Origin: Lamellibrachia columna
Lineage: Eukaryota; Annelida; Polychaeta; Sabellida; Siboglinidae
Direction of reading: 5' to 3'
Assembly (NCBI GenBank): GCA_963662155.1
Contig: OY759273.1
Span: 24,820,373 to 24,884,372 of the forward strand
Length of the DNA: 64,000 bases
Shown: piece after piece, positions 1 through 26,966 of the stretch
Layout of the letters: the number at the start of each line of letters is the position of its first letter
Position numbering within the stretch: position 1 is the first letter of the stretch
Translations under genes and position numbers: made by a program
The notes under the pieces: generated by a model
Told to the model about the DNA's origin: nothing
The model's database searches: none
The model's input: only the letters and a program-made list of their open reading frames with translations

Positions 1-143
1 GAATATTTTATGGTCACGTTTTCTTATAATTCTGCAAAACGTTAACATGACCACCAATGGGAAATGTAACTGTAGGCTGAATCCTTTAGTTGTGATTTCG
101 TCACGGGTGTTGACGCCGTGACAACCGACTCTGTCGTATTCAG
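1..143 (+). other. Gene 1 intron with dispersed repeat copy
   Basis: This is intronic sequence before exon a. Positions 1-57 match 45851-45905 in gene 2 intron 1 in the same orientation (shared core AAAACGTTAACATG), so they belong to a dispersed repeat family that I cannot name. Confidence 0.5.
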
Positions 144-13797
<13,654 letters not shown>

Positions 13798-14399
13798 CAC
13801 CAACGATGTAGTGGACGACCCGAGGAGACTCGGTGAGGTGTACATACTAGACGACCGTGTGAGAACAGCATGCCATGCCTGTGGTGGGACGGAATTATAA
13901 CGTTTGCCCGTTGAGCAAAATGTGGCGCTTAACAGAGTCCCCTCCGTCGCTTACTAGAATCACATACACGAAACATTATACATTGTAGCATATAACATGT
14001 TTTCCTAGAAAACCCTAAGGCTTACTTCACTATTGTTGTATTTTAGGTGTGAACAATATTTGATGATAACACATTATAAACCAATTTCATATTGAGATGT
14101 ACCGTCTGCTTCGGCGATGCCCCAATGTGCATATCCAAACGCCATGTGAGCTATGTTTTAATTCCATTGAGAACGTCACTGAATCAACCCACGAATATGT
14201 ACCACTCACCAACACTGGCGCCACCCAGCGTATCCCCACTGCCACAATTTTATTATAAATTCAAAATGGACAATTACGTAGTGATATGAACAAGCGGTTG
14301 CCAGGGCAACGCGATTGTTGTTTACGACTTACGTTACGTCATTGCAACTGTGTACTTGACTGCGTAACATAGTTTCAAACTAAAACGAAGGTTATTGTG
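13798..14399. other. Presumed 3' UTR and downstream flank of gene 1
   Basis: An alternative frame remains open to a TAA near 13900. I see no AATAAA within 600 bp of the stop, so the transcript end is undefined. Confidence 0.45.
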
Positions 14400-14580
14400 T
14401 TTCTAGACACATGTTCAAAGCAAACACTATCCACAATTGTATGTAATTGAAATTGAGAGATTTCGTGACACAAATCAGGAGTGCACCAAACGAAATAAAG
14501 ATGTGCATAATATGCACATCAAATGTAAGTTGTGGCAATGGTGAGATGGTTAGTGGCGCCACTGGTGGGCAGTTTTGTAC
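14400..14580 (+). mobile_element. LINE 3' UTR fragment, second copy
   Basis: It is closely similar over about 170 bp to 1413-1582 (shared blocks TTTCTAGACACATGTTC, ACTATCCACAATTGTATG and GATGGTTAGTGGCGCCACT). Both are the tail of one LINE family in the same orientation. Confidence 0.75.
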
Positions 14581-14623
14581 TTACGCTGACAACCCAAAGA
14601 CAAATGCAGAGAAATATTCCAAA

Positions 14624-14755
14624 CAGGGAACAATGGACGAACTGATTTATTACGCATATCTAGGTTTGTAAACATAGTGTTATTACACTTATTACAAATA
14701 ATAATAGGGAACAATGGAAGAACTGATTTATTACGCATATCTAGGTTTGTAAACA
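14624..14755 (+). repeat. Local direct duplication, period 81
   Basis: About 50 bases beginning AGGGAACAATGG and ending GGTTTGTAAACATA occur twice, 81 bases apart, at 14624 and 14705, with one difference (GGACGA versus GGAAGA). Confidence 0.85.
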
Positions 14756-15849
14756 TACAAGAAATGTGAAAAAGAGCAAGAGAAGTGTTATTACGAAATA
14801 TACCAAAGTTGGAACGACGATAAATATCTATTTTTACATACAGATTTATGAATACATAACCAAGACAGTCTCGGTGGCGATGTTTCGTGCGAGTGAAGGA
14901 GTTACTGAGAAGGGTCGTCGACTTTAATGGTCCAATCGTAATTGTTTACGAACATTATAATAATAATAATGTAATCTTTATTCACACTGGTGGTGGACGG
15001 ATAGGAATCGCAACATCTCATCGTAATGGCATATGAACCAGAGAATATCTAACATATTGAATTACTGGTGTATTGGTATCATGTTGCCTGTGTTTCTACC
15101 CTACTATTGCAATCGTAATATTTAACAATATTTAACATGATTGCCATCAAAACCTACAAGCTCCATGTGGCAAGTAGACAAGGAAGCCATTGGCTCGAGA
15201 ACACAACAATTGTTTCATATGTGTACAGTATAGCCCGCCCTTATCATACATCTGTCAATTTTATAACCACATTCTCACTGCTAGCTCTAACACAATCATT
15301 TAACAGTTCATTTATCACCCTCATATTATTTTATATAAACAAAAATGTTTGTTCACGCTGGCAGTGGACGGATTTAAAACACGACGTTTCGATGTAATGG
15401 TGTATGCATCAAGATGGATACACAGAAAAATGTAACTGCTTGAACTATTAATAAATGATGGATGCGTAGCTAATTAGTACGATGTCAAACATGTTGTATG
15501 CACCCTGTATACGAAGATTGAATAGTGTTTATTCAGTTGAAATAAAGGTTTGGTGGTTGCATAACCTGCATGATGAAGTTTTAGTGTCCTTACTCAACTG
15601 AAATTAACATTTTTATTTCGTGACGGGGTAAATATGGTAACAAAGCCATTCAGGTATAAGCCCATCAAACACACGAATTCAATACCATAATGCGTCCACG
15701 ACGCGGCTCAGTCAATTCTGCTAACTACCTCGCAAGAGGATACGATTGAGTGAATGAAGAACCATAATACATGAGTGTGTGCGAACGAGCGAGCGAGGAA
15801 GCGTGCGTGTGTTCGTGCGTGCAAAGTGCGTGGGCATTGTGTGTGCCTA
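14756..15849. other. Intergenic, nothing recognised
   Basis: AT-rich intergenic DNA. A weak resemblance between 14970-15010 and 15345-15385 (TTCACRCTGG...GTGGACGGAT) may be a decayed repeat. No gene was seen. Confidence 0.5.
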
Positions 15850-15869
15850 CGTGCGTGCGTGAATGTCTA

Positions 15870-16290
15870 AACATGATTTTCCGGTAGCTCTCCTCTTTAT
15901 CCCTATAGTCCGAGGTGAGACTGACACCGATACCGGTCGTCGATTTTTTTTCTCCTTTATCACAAGTCCCACCAACCGTGTTCACTCCCCTCCATCTCTC
16001 GCCCTCATTCTTCACTCCCCTCCCATTCCCGCCAAATCTTTCTTCACGCAGTCCTCTCATATCAGCCTCGGTCTTCCTCTTCTCCTTCTACCCTCCGCTC
16101 TAAACGCATCCGCTCCCTTCGCTAACCAAACCCCTTCAATTCTTTCCAGCCGCCGGCGCCTCACCAGCTTCCTTGTGAGACTCTCTTTCACACCAACCTC
16201 CTCCCTCAGCTCCTCTATTCTTCGCTTATCTATTCTTTTCACTCCCGCAATTCTCCTCACCCAGTAATTCTCGCAAACTTGCACTTTCTC
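15870..16290 (-). mobile_element. LINE fragment: reverse transcriptase C-terminus and 3' UTR
   Basis: On the minus strand the sequence reads WVRRIAGVKRIDKRRIEELR then EEVGVKESLTRKLV and RAEGRRRRGRPRL, the usual end of a non-LTR retrotransposon polymerase. The 3' UTR runs down to about 15870. The same family occurs at 50180-50550 in the opposite orientation, including the UTR. Confidence 0.8.
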
Positions 16291-16512
16291 TTATTGTTCT
16301 TCTGTCAACCTCCACGTATATGGAGGCTGGTAATGTTTTACTTAACTGGCCAAAGTTATTATGGCTTTATACGACGTCCCTACTTACACTTAAGAAGATA
16401 TATGATGTTATAAAATATATTACTAAATATAAATAATGCAAACAGGTGTGAATGTGATAGTGCATACAACAGTAGTTTTTGGTAATGTAGATTACCTTTA
16501 AATATCCTGCAT

Positions 16513-17222
<710 letters not shown>

Positions 17223-17389
17223 TGTAGTATATTTCCATTTTCACAACACCGAAAAATTCATTAATTAAGTTCCCTACGGAGCTAATTAAAAAAAAAACAT
17301 CAAGCCGACGAAGCACAGCCGGCTTTGGCTTTGCTTGCTTCGAGAAAACTTGTTTCGACTGCGATCCGGACCAGAGAAGGTGCAGCCCA

Positions 17390-17600
17390 GGGGAGCGGTG
17401 GTCTAATGGTTAGAGCACCCGCCTGTCGATCGAGAGGACGGTGGTTCGATTCCACCTCCCCGTTTCGAAGCTTGGGCAATTTCGTTCACCCCACTTTGCC
17501 CGTGTCTTTCGGAAGAGACACTAAAAGCCGTTGGTCCAAACTCCTGCGTTAGCTCAAGATTGGGCTGTTTGGAGTATAACTACTTGAGACTTGAGATCCG
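17390..17600 (+). mobile_element. tRNA-Asp-derived SINE
   Basis: The head (17390-17461) is tRNA-like: A box TGGTCTAATGG, B box GGTTCGATTCC, and a CCCGCCTGTC segment like tRNA-Asp with anticodon GTC. The 3' anticodon stem no longer pairs. It is followed by a conserved-type SINE body with GTGTCTTTCGGAAGAGACAC and CCGTTGGTCC. The 3' boundary is approximate. Confidence 0.8.
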
Positions 17601-18547
17601 TGTGTTAAAATATCTTTGAAAGAAGATGATGCGCCCACATTATTCCCAGTAGTGGAAGGAAGCTATGTTGATGCAACATTTTTTGGAGAGTTCGGCCCGT
17701 AACTCTGGTAACTTCGGCCTCAGAGCACAATGGGTATAATGATCTCGGCCCAAACGATTGTGTAGCGAGACATGAAGTTTAGTGTGTGTCTTACTGTGAA
17801 TAAAGCATACTATTTATTATCTCATTTGTTAATTGATTTTGTTCCACATTAACCCGAAATGGTTACTTTGTAACTGCTTTTATAGCTTTCGCTTCCATTC
17901 GCATAAAATACGGCGTTATGTTTTTCTTTCATTTTAACACGCAGTCAACGAGACGATCATTAGAACTTATACAATTCGTTGTATCCTTAAAATTAATATT
18001 ATATAATATATTTATCATATATTACATTAAAACTATAATATTATATACAATTGTATAGTTCAAATAAATTAAATTACAATTACCATGATATCTTGTTATT
18101 ATATTTCAGATTTGAAAGCGTTTCCCAAAACCAGGGGAAATTCTCCCCTGATTTTTATTAAATCAAATACATAGCAATAACAGTGATAAGCGATTATTGT
18201 ATTGTGAATACAACGGAGCCGCCTGCATATGGTCTATGGTAGATACATTGTTTTTCGTCAGATCATTTTGAATGTGAAGCATGGTCTTGTATTCACACCT
18301 ACTCACTGTACGAAACAGACGCAGCATTGTACTTCAGCAGTATCTAGTTAAACTTAGCATTCCTTTGATGACAAGTACGGGAATAACAAACCCATAAAGT
18401 GGAGGATAATCAATTACTAGCTTGAACTGAGTAGATCTTGCATGTCACATCAGTCACCGAAGTCACCAAACCGAAACAACATGGCAGTTGGGCCGAATTC
18501 TTCATGGACCGAAATCACCCGGCAGCGCTACTCCTGCTATCGCGATG
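17601..18547. other. Intergenic, nothing recognised
   Basis: AT-rich DNA with TATA-rich runs near 18000-18060. No gene or element boundary was seen. Confidence 0.5.
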
Positions 18548-18814
18548 TTTACTTTCTAACAAAACCATGAAAACGACCACCTAGGGCCGCCAAACTTCTC
18601 CTCATATATTTACCATACAACACATGTCACGTGGTCAAACATTACTTTTACTTTAGTTCCACCAAGCTAGGCATAGGAGATTTTTTTTTTCTTTACATAT
18701 CATATACGGAAGCACGAGCAATGTTTGACCACGTCACGTGTGTATACGTACGATAGATATATGACGAGAAGTTTGGCAGCTCTATGTGTCTTCATGGTTC
18801 AGTCAAAAAGTAAA
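18548..18814. mobile_element. Foldback MITE, family 1 (short copy)
   Basis: The left arm from TTTACTTTCTAACAAAACCA through CGCCAAACTTCTC to GTGGTCAAACATT pairs with the right arm ending at 18814, giving about 85-bp imperfect inverted repeats. The ends match those of the longer element at 53803-54412, so both belong to one family. Confidence 0.7.
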
Positions 18815-19329
18815 TAAGTTCGAAGTCAAAGGCTACTGGCGTCGCTAAACTGCTCCGAAAGAGGCGAATTCGAAAATGATTTTGCGGTATCACTTGCCGC
18901 TAACGGTTTAAAATTGCTACATTATACTTTTTATTCTGGAAAATTGACATCGCCATCACTCGCTATGGTAATGCGAAAGAAAGTATACTGAAGCACTGCA
19001 CAGAAATCACTGACTAAATGTAAACCCATATCATCGTTGACATCACAAAACCACGTGATCGCTCATCTCAATAACTACGAATTTTACGCGCGCAGTAATC
19101 AAGTATATAGTGCTAAAAAGAGCAGTTGCAACAGTTTTGGCAACAGCAAAATACATATACCGGCAAATACGACGAAGGTCACGATTATGATAAAAGCAGC
19201 AACGACAAGTTTGTGAAATATGCTGTCTAAAATGTATAGTATTATCAAAGGTGGCTCCTAAACTTCGTGCAGAAGGGGCGGTGTGAAATTCTAGCCCAGC
19301 ATAGGTGTTGGGAAAAAATAATCAAATTC
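18815..19329. other. Intergenic, nothing recognised
   Basis: No gene or repeat recognised between the MITE and the minus-strand LINE. Confidence 0.5.
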
Positions 19330-20760
19330 AACACCCTACTTTTGCATACCAATAATAAGAAACTCTGTTTTATTTGCATTTAGCATTAATGTGCTGTTAG
19401 TCATCCAGTGGAATACATTCTGGAGACAATCCCTGAGTTGGTTTAATGAATAACTTGTATCCGGAGTAGCCAATGAAAGATATCTGTGTATAATCTGCAT
19501 ATAGGTGGTGGTCCAAGTTATGGGTTTGAATAACTGAGCTGAGTGGAGTAGTGTAAAGAGTAAAAAGTAGTGGTCCAAGAACAGAAACCTGAGGAACACC
19601 ACATGAAGTGGGTAGTGCTGCTGAAAAGCAATTAGCTATCTTCACTATTTGGTATCTGTCAGTTAAGTATGCTGATATGCCAGATATGCCATACCACATT
19701 GACAAGCGTTTAATGGGTATGTTATGGTCAATAGTATCAAAGCAGCAGATAAATCAAGCAAGGTAAGCGCTGTTAATTTACCTTTGTCCATATTTAGAGT
19801 GACATCATTATGTACTTTTAGAAGAGCAGTCTCTGTAGAATGAAACTGTTAGACATACAATATGACTCAATGTGATGCCTTAGTCGGCTTGCTACAACTT
19901 TTTCCAGTACCTTGGAAATAAAGCTTTGATTAAAAATAGGTCTATAACTGTATAGATTTTCTTTAGGCAAAGTTTACTTCTTAAGAAGTGGATTCACTTG
20001 TGCTTGTTTAGAATTCGTCAGGAAACAAGCAGAGCACAATGATCGATGCATTTACAATATTTGCTATTGGGTAAAGTATTGTATCAAGACATGCTTTCAG
20101 CAATGTAGTCGGTAATGGATCAAGATCACAAGACTTATTTGGAGAGGACATGATTATTGTGCTTACTTCATCAACTATAGCAGGTGTAAAAGAAGCAAGT
20201 AGAGAATGTATTTGTGGATAGTCCACTTGTACACGATTTAAAGTATGATATGGAAAAGCAGACCGGATCAGACTAATTTTGTTATGGAAATGACTGGAGA
20301 ACGAGTCACATAAAGACTTGATTGAGACATGATCAGGTAGAGATGAAGCAGGCACTCTGTGTAAAATTTTATTTATGCAATTCTATTATTGATGTGGATC
20401 TCCAGCGTTATTTGAGACCATATTTGTATAATAATCCGATTTGAATAAAGTGGCCTATGCAAAGGTAACGTGCTTTGCGCCATACTCGTTCAAGATTACG
20501 ACGACGCCTTTTAGATTGTGACATTTCAGGAGTCATCCACGGAGCTGGTGTTTTTTGTAACACATATTTGATGGTTATCGGGGCGTGTTTATTAAATAAA
20601 ACCTTAAGTACATGATAGTATTGTTTACACAAGTCGGACATGTGCCCTTTGGATCTCTAATAAGGTCGGATTTAAGAATGTCAGCCTTGAAAGCATCAAT
20701 GTCAATCTTATTTATGGGTCTGTAAGACACATATTGTGTTTCGATTGTACTATCTATATT
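19330..20760 (-). mobile_element. Degenerate CR1/L2-like LINE (polymerase remnants)
   Basis: Minus-strand pieces in order are: a pre-polymerase segment (20641-20408, APWMTPEMSQSKRRRRNLE), a fingers region (20355-20008, CDLDPLPTTLLKACLDTI) and a palm region (19705-19336, CGVPQVSVLGPLLFTLYTTP). The catalytic box reads YADY instead of YADD. The gaps between pieces contain stops and frameshifts. It is a dead copy between the two genes and opposite to them. Confidence 0.8.
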
Positions 20761-20929
20761 GTTCTGGAAAAATTTACATCAACAATGTATATTGATATAC
20801 GTTGTATATAGGAACATTTGCAAGAATATTTTAAACTCAATTACACTGGCAAAAAATTGTGTTGTATGTACCACCACATACATCTCTATATACATCACTT
20901 TTTCACTCTATTGTACAAGAAGGCGATTT

Positions 20930-21133
20930 GACTAGAGTGTAGTCGTGAAAGTGTTCGATAGATGGCGCCATGTTGAGTTATTTAGAAACTATCCGCTGGG
21001 GCACAGCAGGCGCGTGTGACAGTAGCCTGTAGGGAAAGCGACGATGACGGACGAAGCAGGGAAGGTGATGCGTGATGTTGATTTGGATCCTTTACCGTGG
21101 TCATTTCACTGATACAGCCGAAACTGATTAGCA
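20930..21133 (+). promoter_or_regulatory. Probable gene 2 promoter / 5' UTR with upstream ORF
   Basis: A GC-richer island precedes the gene 2 start codon. It contains a possible 22-codon upstream frame (ATG 21044 to TGA 21112) and a UGA at 21125-21127 in frame with the main ATG. No TATA box is evident. The transcription start is not determined from sequence. Confidence 0.4.
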
Positions 21134-21206
21134 ATGTCGTGGCTGAAACTGTGGGCAATATCGGCGGTGATTCCGTTGTTGGTTGGAACGTGTTATTCGA
21201 CGTCAG
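21134..21206 (+). CDS. CSPG4: Gene 2 exon 1: signal peptide
   Basis: This small exon reads MSWLKLWAISAVIPLLVGTC then YSTS and ends at TCAG|GTAAGT, a near-perfect donor, in phase 1. A UGA codon lies nine bases upstream in the same frame, which fixes ATG 21134 as the start. The exon has a typical hydrophobic secretion signal, and the split codon becomes Ala when joined to exon 2, giving A-SFYGDSYMRLP at the mature N-terminus, as in CSPG4 proteins. The link spans 33 kb and was inferred from phase and content. Confidence 0.78.
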
Positions 21207-22859
21207 GTAAGTACCGCGAGTAGCGAAGGCCTTCATGCGTGAACCATCGCCTGTCCGTAGCCGCTGGGCCCGGGGATCTGTTCGGGGCTAAACGAGTAGG
21301 GTCATACCGTAGCGACTAGCGTAGTGTCTGCCGTGGAACGGTCAGAGATAGCACTTACATGTCACTGCGTGGTATATTATTATGCTGTTAATGTAATTGG
21401 TAGTATGTACTGCTGTTTAACAACTCTGTATGTATACACTAAATCAGTTCTGCAATCGGGGCTTGCGCTATAGTATAGCCTATAGACTATACTAGCCCTG
21501 TATTCGTGGGTACTTGTAGTTGTATTGACTGGGACCCGTCTTTATCCTTGTTTACAATGTTTGTGAACCGGCTAAATTCGGCAGCCTTGTTTAGACTTGG
21601 AGAAATCTCAGAATTGTGTACGTCTTGTGGTAACTGTTTACTTTCGCAGCAAACCAGGGACGTGAACGTGATAGATTAAATGTTGCGAACATCATGTTCT
21701 GACAACACCCGAGTCGTGTAGGGGAAGGTGGAGCATATCGTTATGCTGTATCCCAGATGGTTTGGTCCATGCCGATGGATGGTTCGGCCCAGTCGTTTCG
21801 GCCCATGCATGATTCGGAAAAAAAAATTTAATTATGATTGCTCACAGAAACATACACACACGCTAACATAATAATAATATATATTTATTATAGAGCAATA
21901 TCCATAATATAACGGAAGGCACTTGATATAATAATTTTACGTTATCAACTGATCAGCTAGTATCGCCAAAGTTTGAAATGTTTACAAGTTGATTAGGCAT
22001 CTGACAATTCTACGACTATTGAATATTGATATCATATTGATATTATATGTTACATATACTACTTTTTTATTTATTACAAATTATATTATCTAGTAAAACA
22101 ATTTAGAGAATAATATTAAGTGACTTTTAAATGTAAGGTTATCAACCGAACGGCTAATATAAAACTATTTTAAACTTGTTTTTGTATATACGTTAATACT
22201 TTGGCATATTTGGTATTATCTATGTATTAAAATGCTTTTATTAATTACCTGTTTAATTTCATGATTAAACCAACTAACTACATAATGTCATGTTTTAAAC
22301 TTGTTTTTGCATCTTTATCTATATTTATGTTTAATAAAAATCAATTTAATTCTTAACGCATCTGGAATCTGTGTTTTTCAAGATTCAAAAATGTTAATAA
22401 TTTAGCATATAACATTTCTCAGTTAAAACAAGCAAGTTGCAAACAGTCAAGTCTAAAATAACAAATGTGATAAGGTCCACGGACCCACTTTCTAGTTAGA
22501 ATACGATAGTCGTTTTGACTCATTGAGCCCAGTTGTATACACGGTTGATTTGGTCCATGCGAGCGAGAACACTTCACGGTTCACCAGTTGCGAAAGCAGT
22601 TGATTCAGCCCGTGTGACGAACCTGTACTGGGCCGAAACATCTGACACCCTTCATGCTGAGACATCTCCACACACCTCATTATTTACCAAACCGCATAGT
22701 ACTTGTACTGTGTTCTATGGTAGCATCTGGCTCATACACCAAACATTTGAATCCATGATTTGAACTGCTTTGCATCGGTGATAAATTATAAACTAAAATG
22801 TTGTTTTTGCAGAATCTCGTGTAATTTTATACATATATTGATACATAACTCACACTCTT

Positions 22860-22929
<70 letters not shown>

Positions 22930-25900
22930 GTGTGTGTGTCTCTGGGAAGTCCTCTACAGAAGGGTACAGGGTAAAAAGCCAAGTTCACTGGATGCCCTGT
23001 GGCAGTTACTGAGTGAAGCATGGGTAGCCATCCCTGCTGAGTGCTGACACTATCCAGGTCTTGGTACATTCCATGCCCAAAGATGCTCTGCTGTTATCAA
23101 GGCAAAGGGTCACCACACAAGATTTTAAATTTACACTGCCTATGTTATCAACACAGTAATGTTTTTCTGTTGTTTCTGTACTTGTAGTTGTATTGAAATG
23201 ATTATGAATATACAATTTTGTATTTTTTTGGTACATTTTTCATGATGTTGCGATGATTTTTCTATTGTATATAAAAAACATGAATAAATAATATTAAAAT
23301 ATGAAAAAAAATTCTAGGATCAAAGAAATTATGGAGTAGCATCACCCTGTTAATTTTCAATAGATTTGCATTAGTATTATTATGTAAATAATTGTTTACT
23401 GCACAAATAATGTGTAAAAAACATTTAGTGCATTTATACCGCAATTATTGGTATTTTCACATGTTGATGTAAAAAGTTGCATCTCTGCAAAAAATATGTA
23501 AATAAAAATGACTTTAATGAACACAATATGTTCAGATAAGTTGTAGGTGGCATAATATAAGTTTGTAATAGGTTGGTGTACAGGGAAGACCATAATTAAT
23601 TAAATGTATCATAGAAAGTGATTACAAAAACTGCTGTTCCATTTACTTGATGCCAGTACTGTATATATTGGTGTTGGAACTGAATAAAATACAATACCAA
23701 AACACTACTATACATACACGTTTCTCTCAGTGTAGTTGAAGTTTGATAATTGGTAGTAAACTACTAAATATACAGATTAGTAATGCAAGATTTTACCCTT
23801 GTGGCATTAGTTATGATGCATTATACCTTAGATTCCCTTTGTCTCCCACAGCTGCCCCTGTTAAATGAACACTTATACCATTAAACTGCAATATCTATTA
23901 CTAAGTAGCTACAGTCTTTTCATCATAGTCCTGTTCTTGGCACAACTTACAGCTTATAAAGGTAGATGAGGATTATATTGCCCACTGTTTATCAGCAGGG
24001 GACAATAACTCTTTATTAGACTTACTTTCCATTTTATTTAAGATCTATGTCTGCTGTCATGGTAACAAAACTGGTTCTATTTATCTTCATGTGACTTTCT
24101 ATAATAGTATAGCCTTTCACAGCAGAAGGGATTGATATTTGGTGCTACTTCCATGATTATTGCTTAGATGTCCAGCCTGGAATAGATAAAATCCTCTTCA
24201 TTCTAAATAGCCAGATCAAGCAGTAGACGTTTTTGTGCCTCTGCTGATGCGCAGTAGCAAAAACTGTGTGATTAAATATTGAATAACTATGTTCTCTTCC
24301 TCTGTGCGATGAACAGTGAAATTAGAGATCTGTGAGTGTTTAAGGAAATCTGTGGTTGATCTTAATAGTCGTGTGCTGCATTTTTCAGTAGGCAGTCAAA
24401 CACGTGTGATCGTAAGAAAAATGTTTCATCAACATAATTATGAAATCACTGTCTCTGTTTTAAAACAAACCAGTTGGATTAAATGACAAAATCTCAATTA
24501 AGTAATTTTTTTGAAATGGGCATACTCATGTTATCTTCGTGTTTGCACTGTTTTTGAGGCAGAGGATTCAGTTATATATTTACACCACTATCATCAATTA
24601 ACCATTTCATAAATAATTCATACACATGTGTACGTAATTAAATTACACAACTATTCAGATAAAGTTGACTTTCATTCAGTTTGATTGCTGTTGCCCTATG
24701 CAACAGTACACATACATTGTTTAATGTCAATAATGAATCGGATTAGTGGATTTAATAGTCGCTGTATTGTTTGGTTAGACTGGTGTTGGCTGCATTGGCC
24801 TGTTGAGTTACTGAGCTCTTTAGCATCTGAGAGAGACAGTGGGCGGCCTTTCGACATGTATGCACACACTGTCCAGACACAGGAGTGTACAGTGGTCAGT
24901 GAGTCTGTCCAGGCAGTCTATAGTAAAGTGAACTCTGATTAATAGAATCACTTCAGATGACTGCAATGTTGTTCTTGTAAGTGGTTGATCCATTTAAATG
25001 CTGCATCTTAGTACAGAATGGATAGGGAATGATTCCGTCCCAGCCAATATTATATTTGATTCTACTGAAGGGCTGATTCTGGTAAGAGGAGTCCAATTTG
25101 TGCTTTCGGTAAACAAATCCAGGGAAACTCATTAACTTTGCCAAAAAAGTATCCAAATGTATTCTTCGTCATTTTATTTGACCATGGGTATGATGGTGTT
25201 GTTTGATGGACAGACAGTCCTATTGATTGCAATGATGATATTGTTTGTGAAAAAAATATGTCAGGATTGTGTTGCTATACCACAAACAGCCCTATATCCA
25301 GGAGTGTTTATAGTTACTGAGTTCAGAGATAGGACCACCAGCTGTGTGAGTCCAGGACAGGGTACACATTTTGCCCTGTGTGGGATCATACTTCCCCTGT
25401 CATAGACACCAGGTAAAAGAGGCCATGTTTTGTGACTCATCTGAAACACATGTATATTTATAACTTTGTGTATAAGCCCATTCATGCCTTTTTGCCTTAT
25501 AGGCTGTTTGGAGTGTAACATCATTAGTGTTGCCAACTCTGTTCATTCCCTGTCTGCCAACCCACTAAGATGTGTTACCCCAAGACAGGTCTGTTTAGAT
25601 TAGAGTGTAGCATCATGAGATAAGGAATCTAAGTACATGAAAATAGAATACATTATTAATTTTCACCTGCTGCCTGTGGTTTGTGTTATTAAAGGGGTGA
25701 TTTCAAAATATTGATGCATGACACTACACAACATTTTATTTAACCCCAGACACAACCCCACCCCCTGCATGAAGCTGAATAACAGTGAGCTGTAGATGAA
25801 ACTGTTCTGGTCCTTTATGTTGTAGGCTTGCCCCATTACACACAGATCATGTTGTAGGCTTGCCCTTTACACACAGTTCATGTTGTAGGCTTGCCTTTTA

Positions 25901-26925
25901 CACACAGGTCATGTTGTAGGCTTGCCCTTTACACACAGGCAGGGTTGAAAAAAGATATAAAAAATCGGATTTTTTTAATTTAAATCAGATTTTTTTTTTT
26001 TTTTAAATCTGGTATACACAATGTCATAAAATATTTTACTATCAGGCTATCTGGTGTCAATACAGCTACACAAGTGTGCGCACTTTGTGCTTTTGTATTA
26101 AAAAACACACAAAACTTTGTTGATCTCGATGCTTGTAAACAATTATTTGTGTTAAATTCATATAAATCAGCGATTAAAAAAACCGAAAATAAAAAAATCA
26201 TAAATCAATGATTTTTTTGAGCGATTTAAATCAATGATTTAAATCAAATGATTTAATCAGACAACCCTGCACACAGGTCATGTTGTAGGCCTGCCCGGTC
26301 ATGTTCAGCCATCATAATGCAAAATTACCTGGATGCACTCAAAACCAATCAGAAGCATGAAACCAAAAATAATTGTGATTACTGATACATTAATGTTTTG
26401 ATGTTTTGAGATCATCCTTTACAAACCTGGCTTCTTCTAATGGAGTAATTTTCCTCCCAGCTACCATCTCATGCCCTTCCCATGGTTCCATAAACTTGTA
26501 GTCATTTTATATTATTCAATGCAACTGTTACTATACTCAATAAGAGATGACGGAATACATTATAGCAGCTTAGACACTTTCTGTTCCCAAGACAGTTTCT
26601 CTCATTTCAACCAAATTGCCTTCAGTATAGTAACATCTGTTTCGGTAATTACATTTGACTGTCTGACTTCCAGATGGGTATTTTGTCTTTCTAGAGTTTC
26701 TAAGTACAGTCTACCACAAATCACCCCATATCTTCATCAGTGCTGGTTATACTTCAAGATGCTATATTGAGAGATCTAACTACCATAAGATAACCATCAT
26801 GCTTGCCAAATCTTCTCCAATTGCATCTCTCAGGTTTCAGTGGTGATTTGTGTTGACATTTTGACTACATATTCCACGTGATGTCTGAGGTGGTGGCTTT
26901 TGTTTGGAACATTGAATACAAAACC

Positions 26926-26966
<41 letters not shown>

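Noticed and set aside
17390..17461. A functional tRNA-Asp gene
   Set aside because: A and B boxes are good, but the 3' half of the anticodon stem does not pair, the T arm and acceptor do not fit standard lengths, and a SINE body follows directly.
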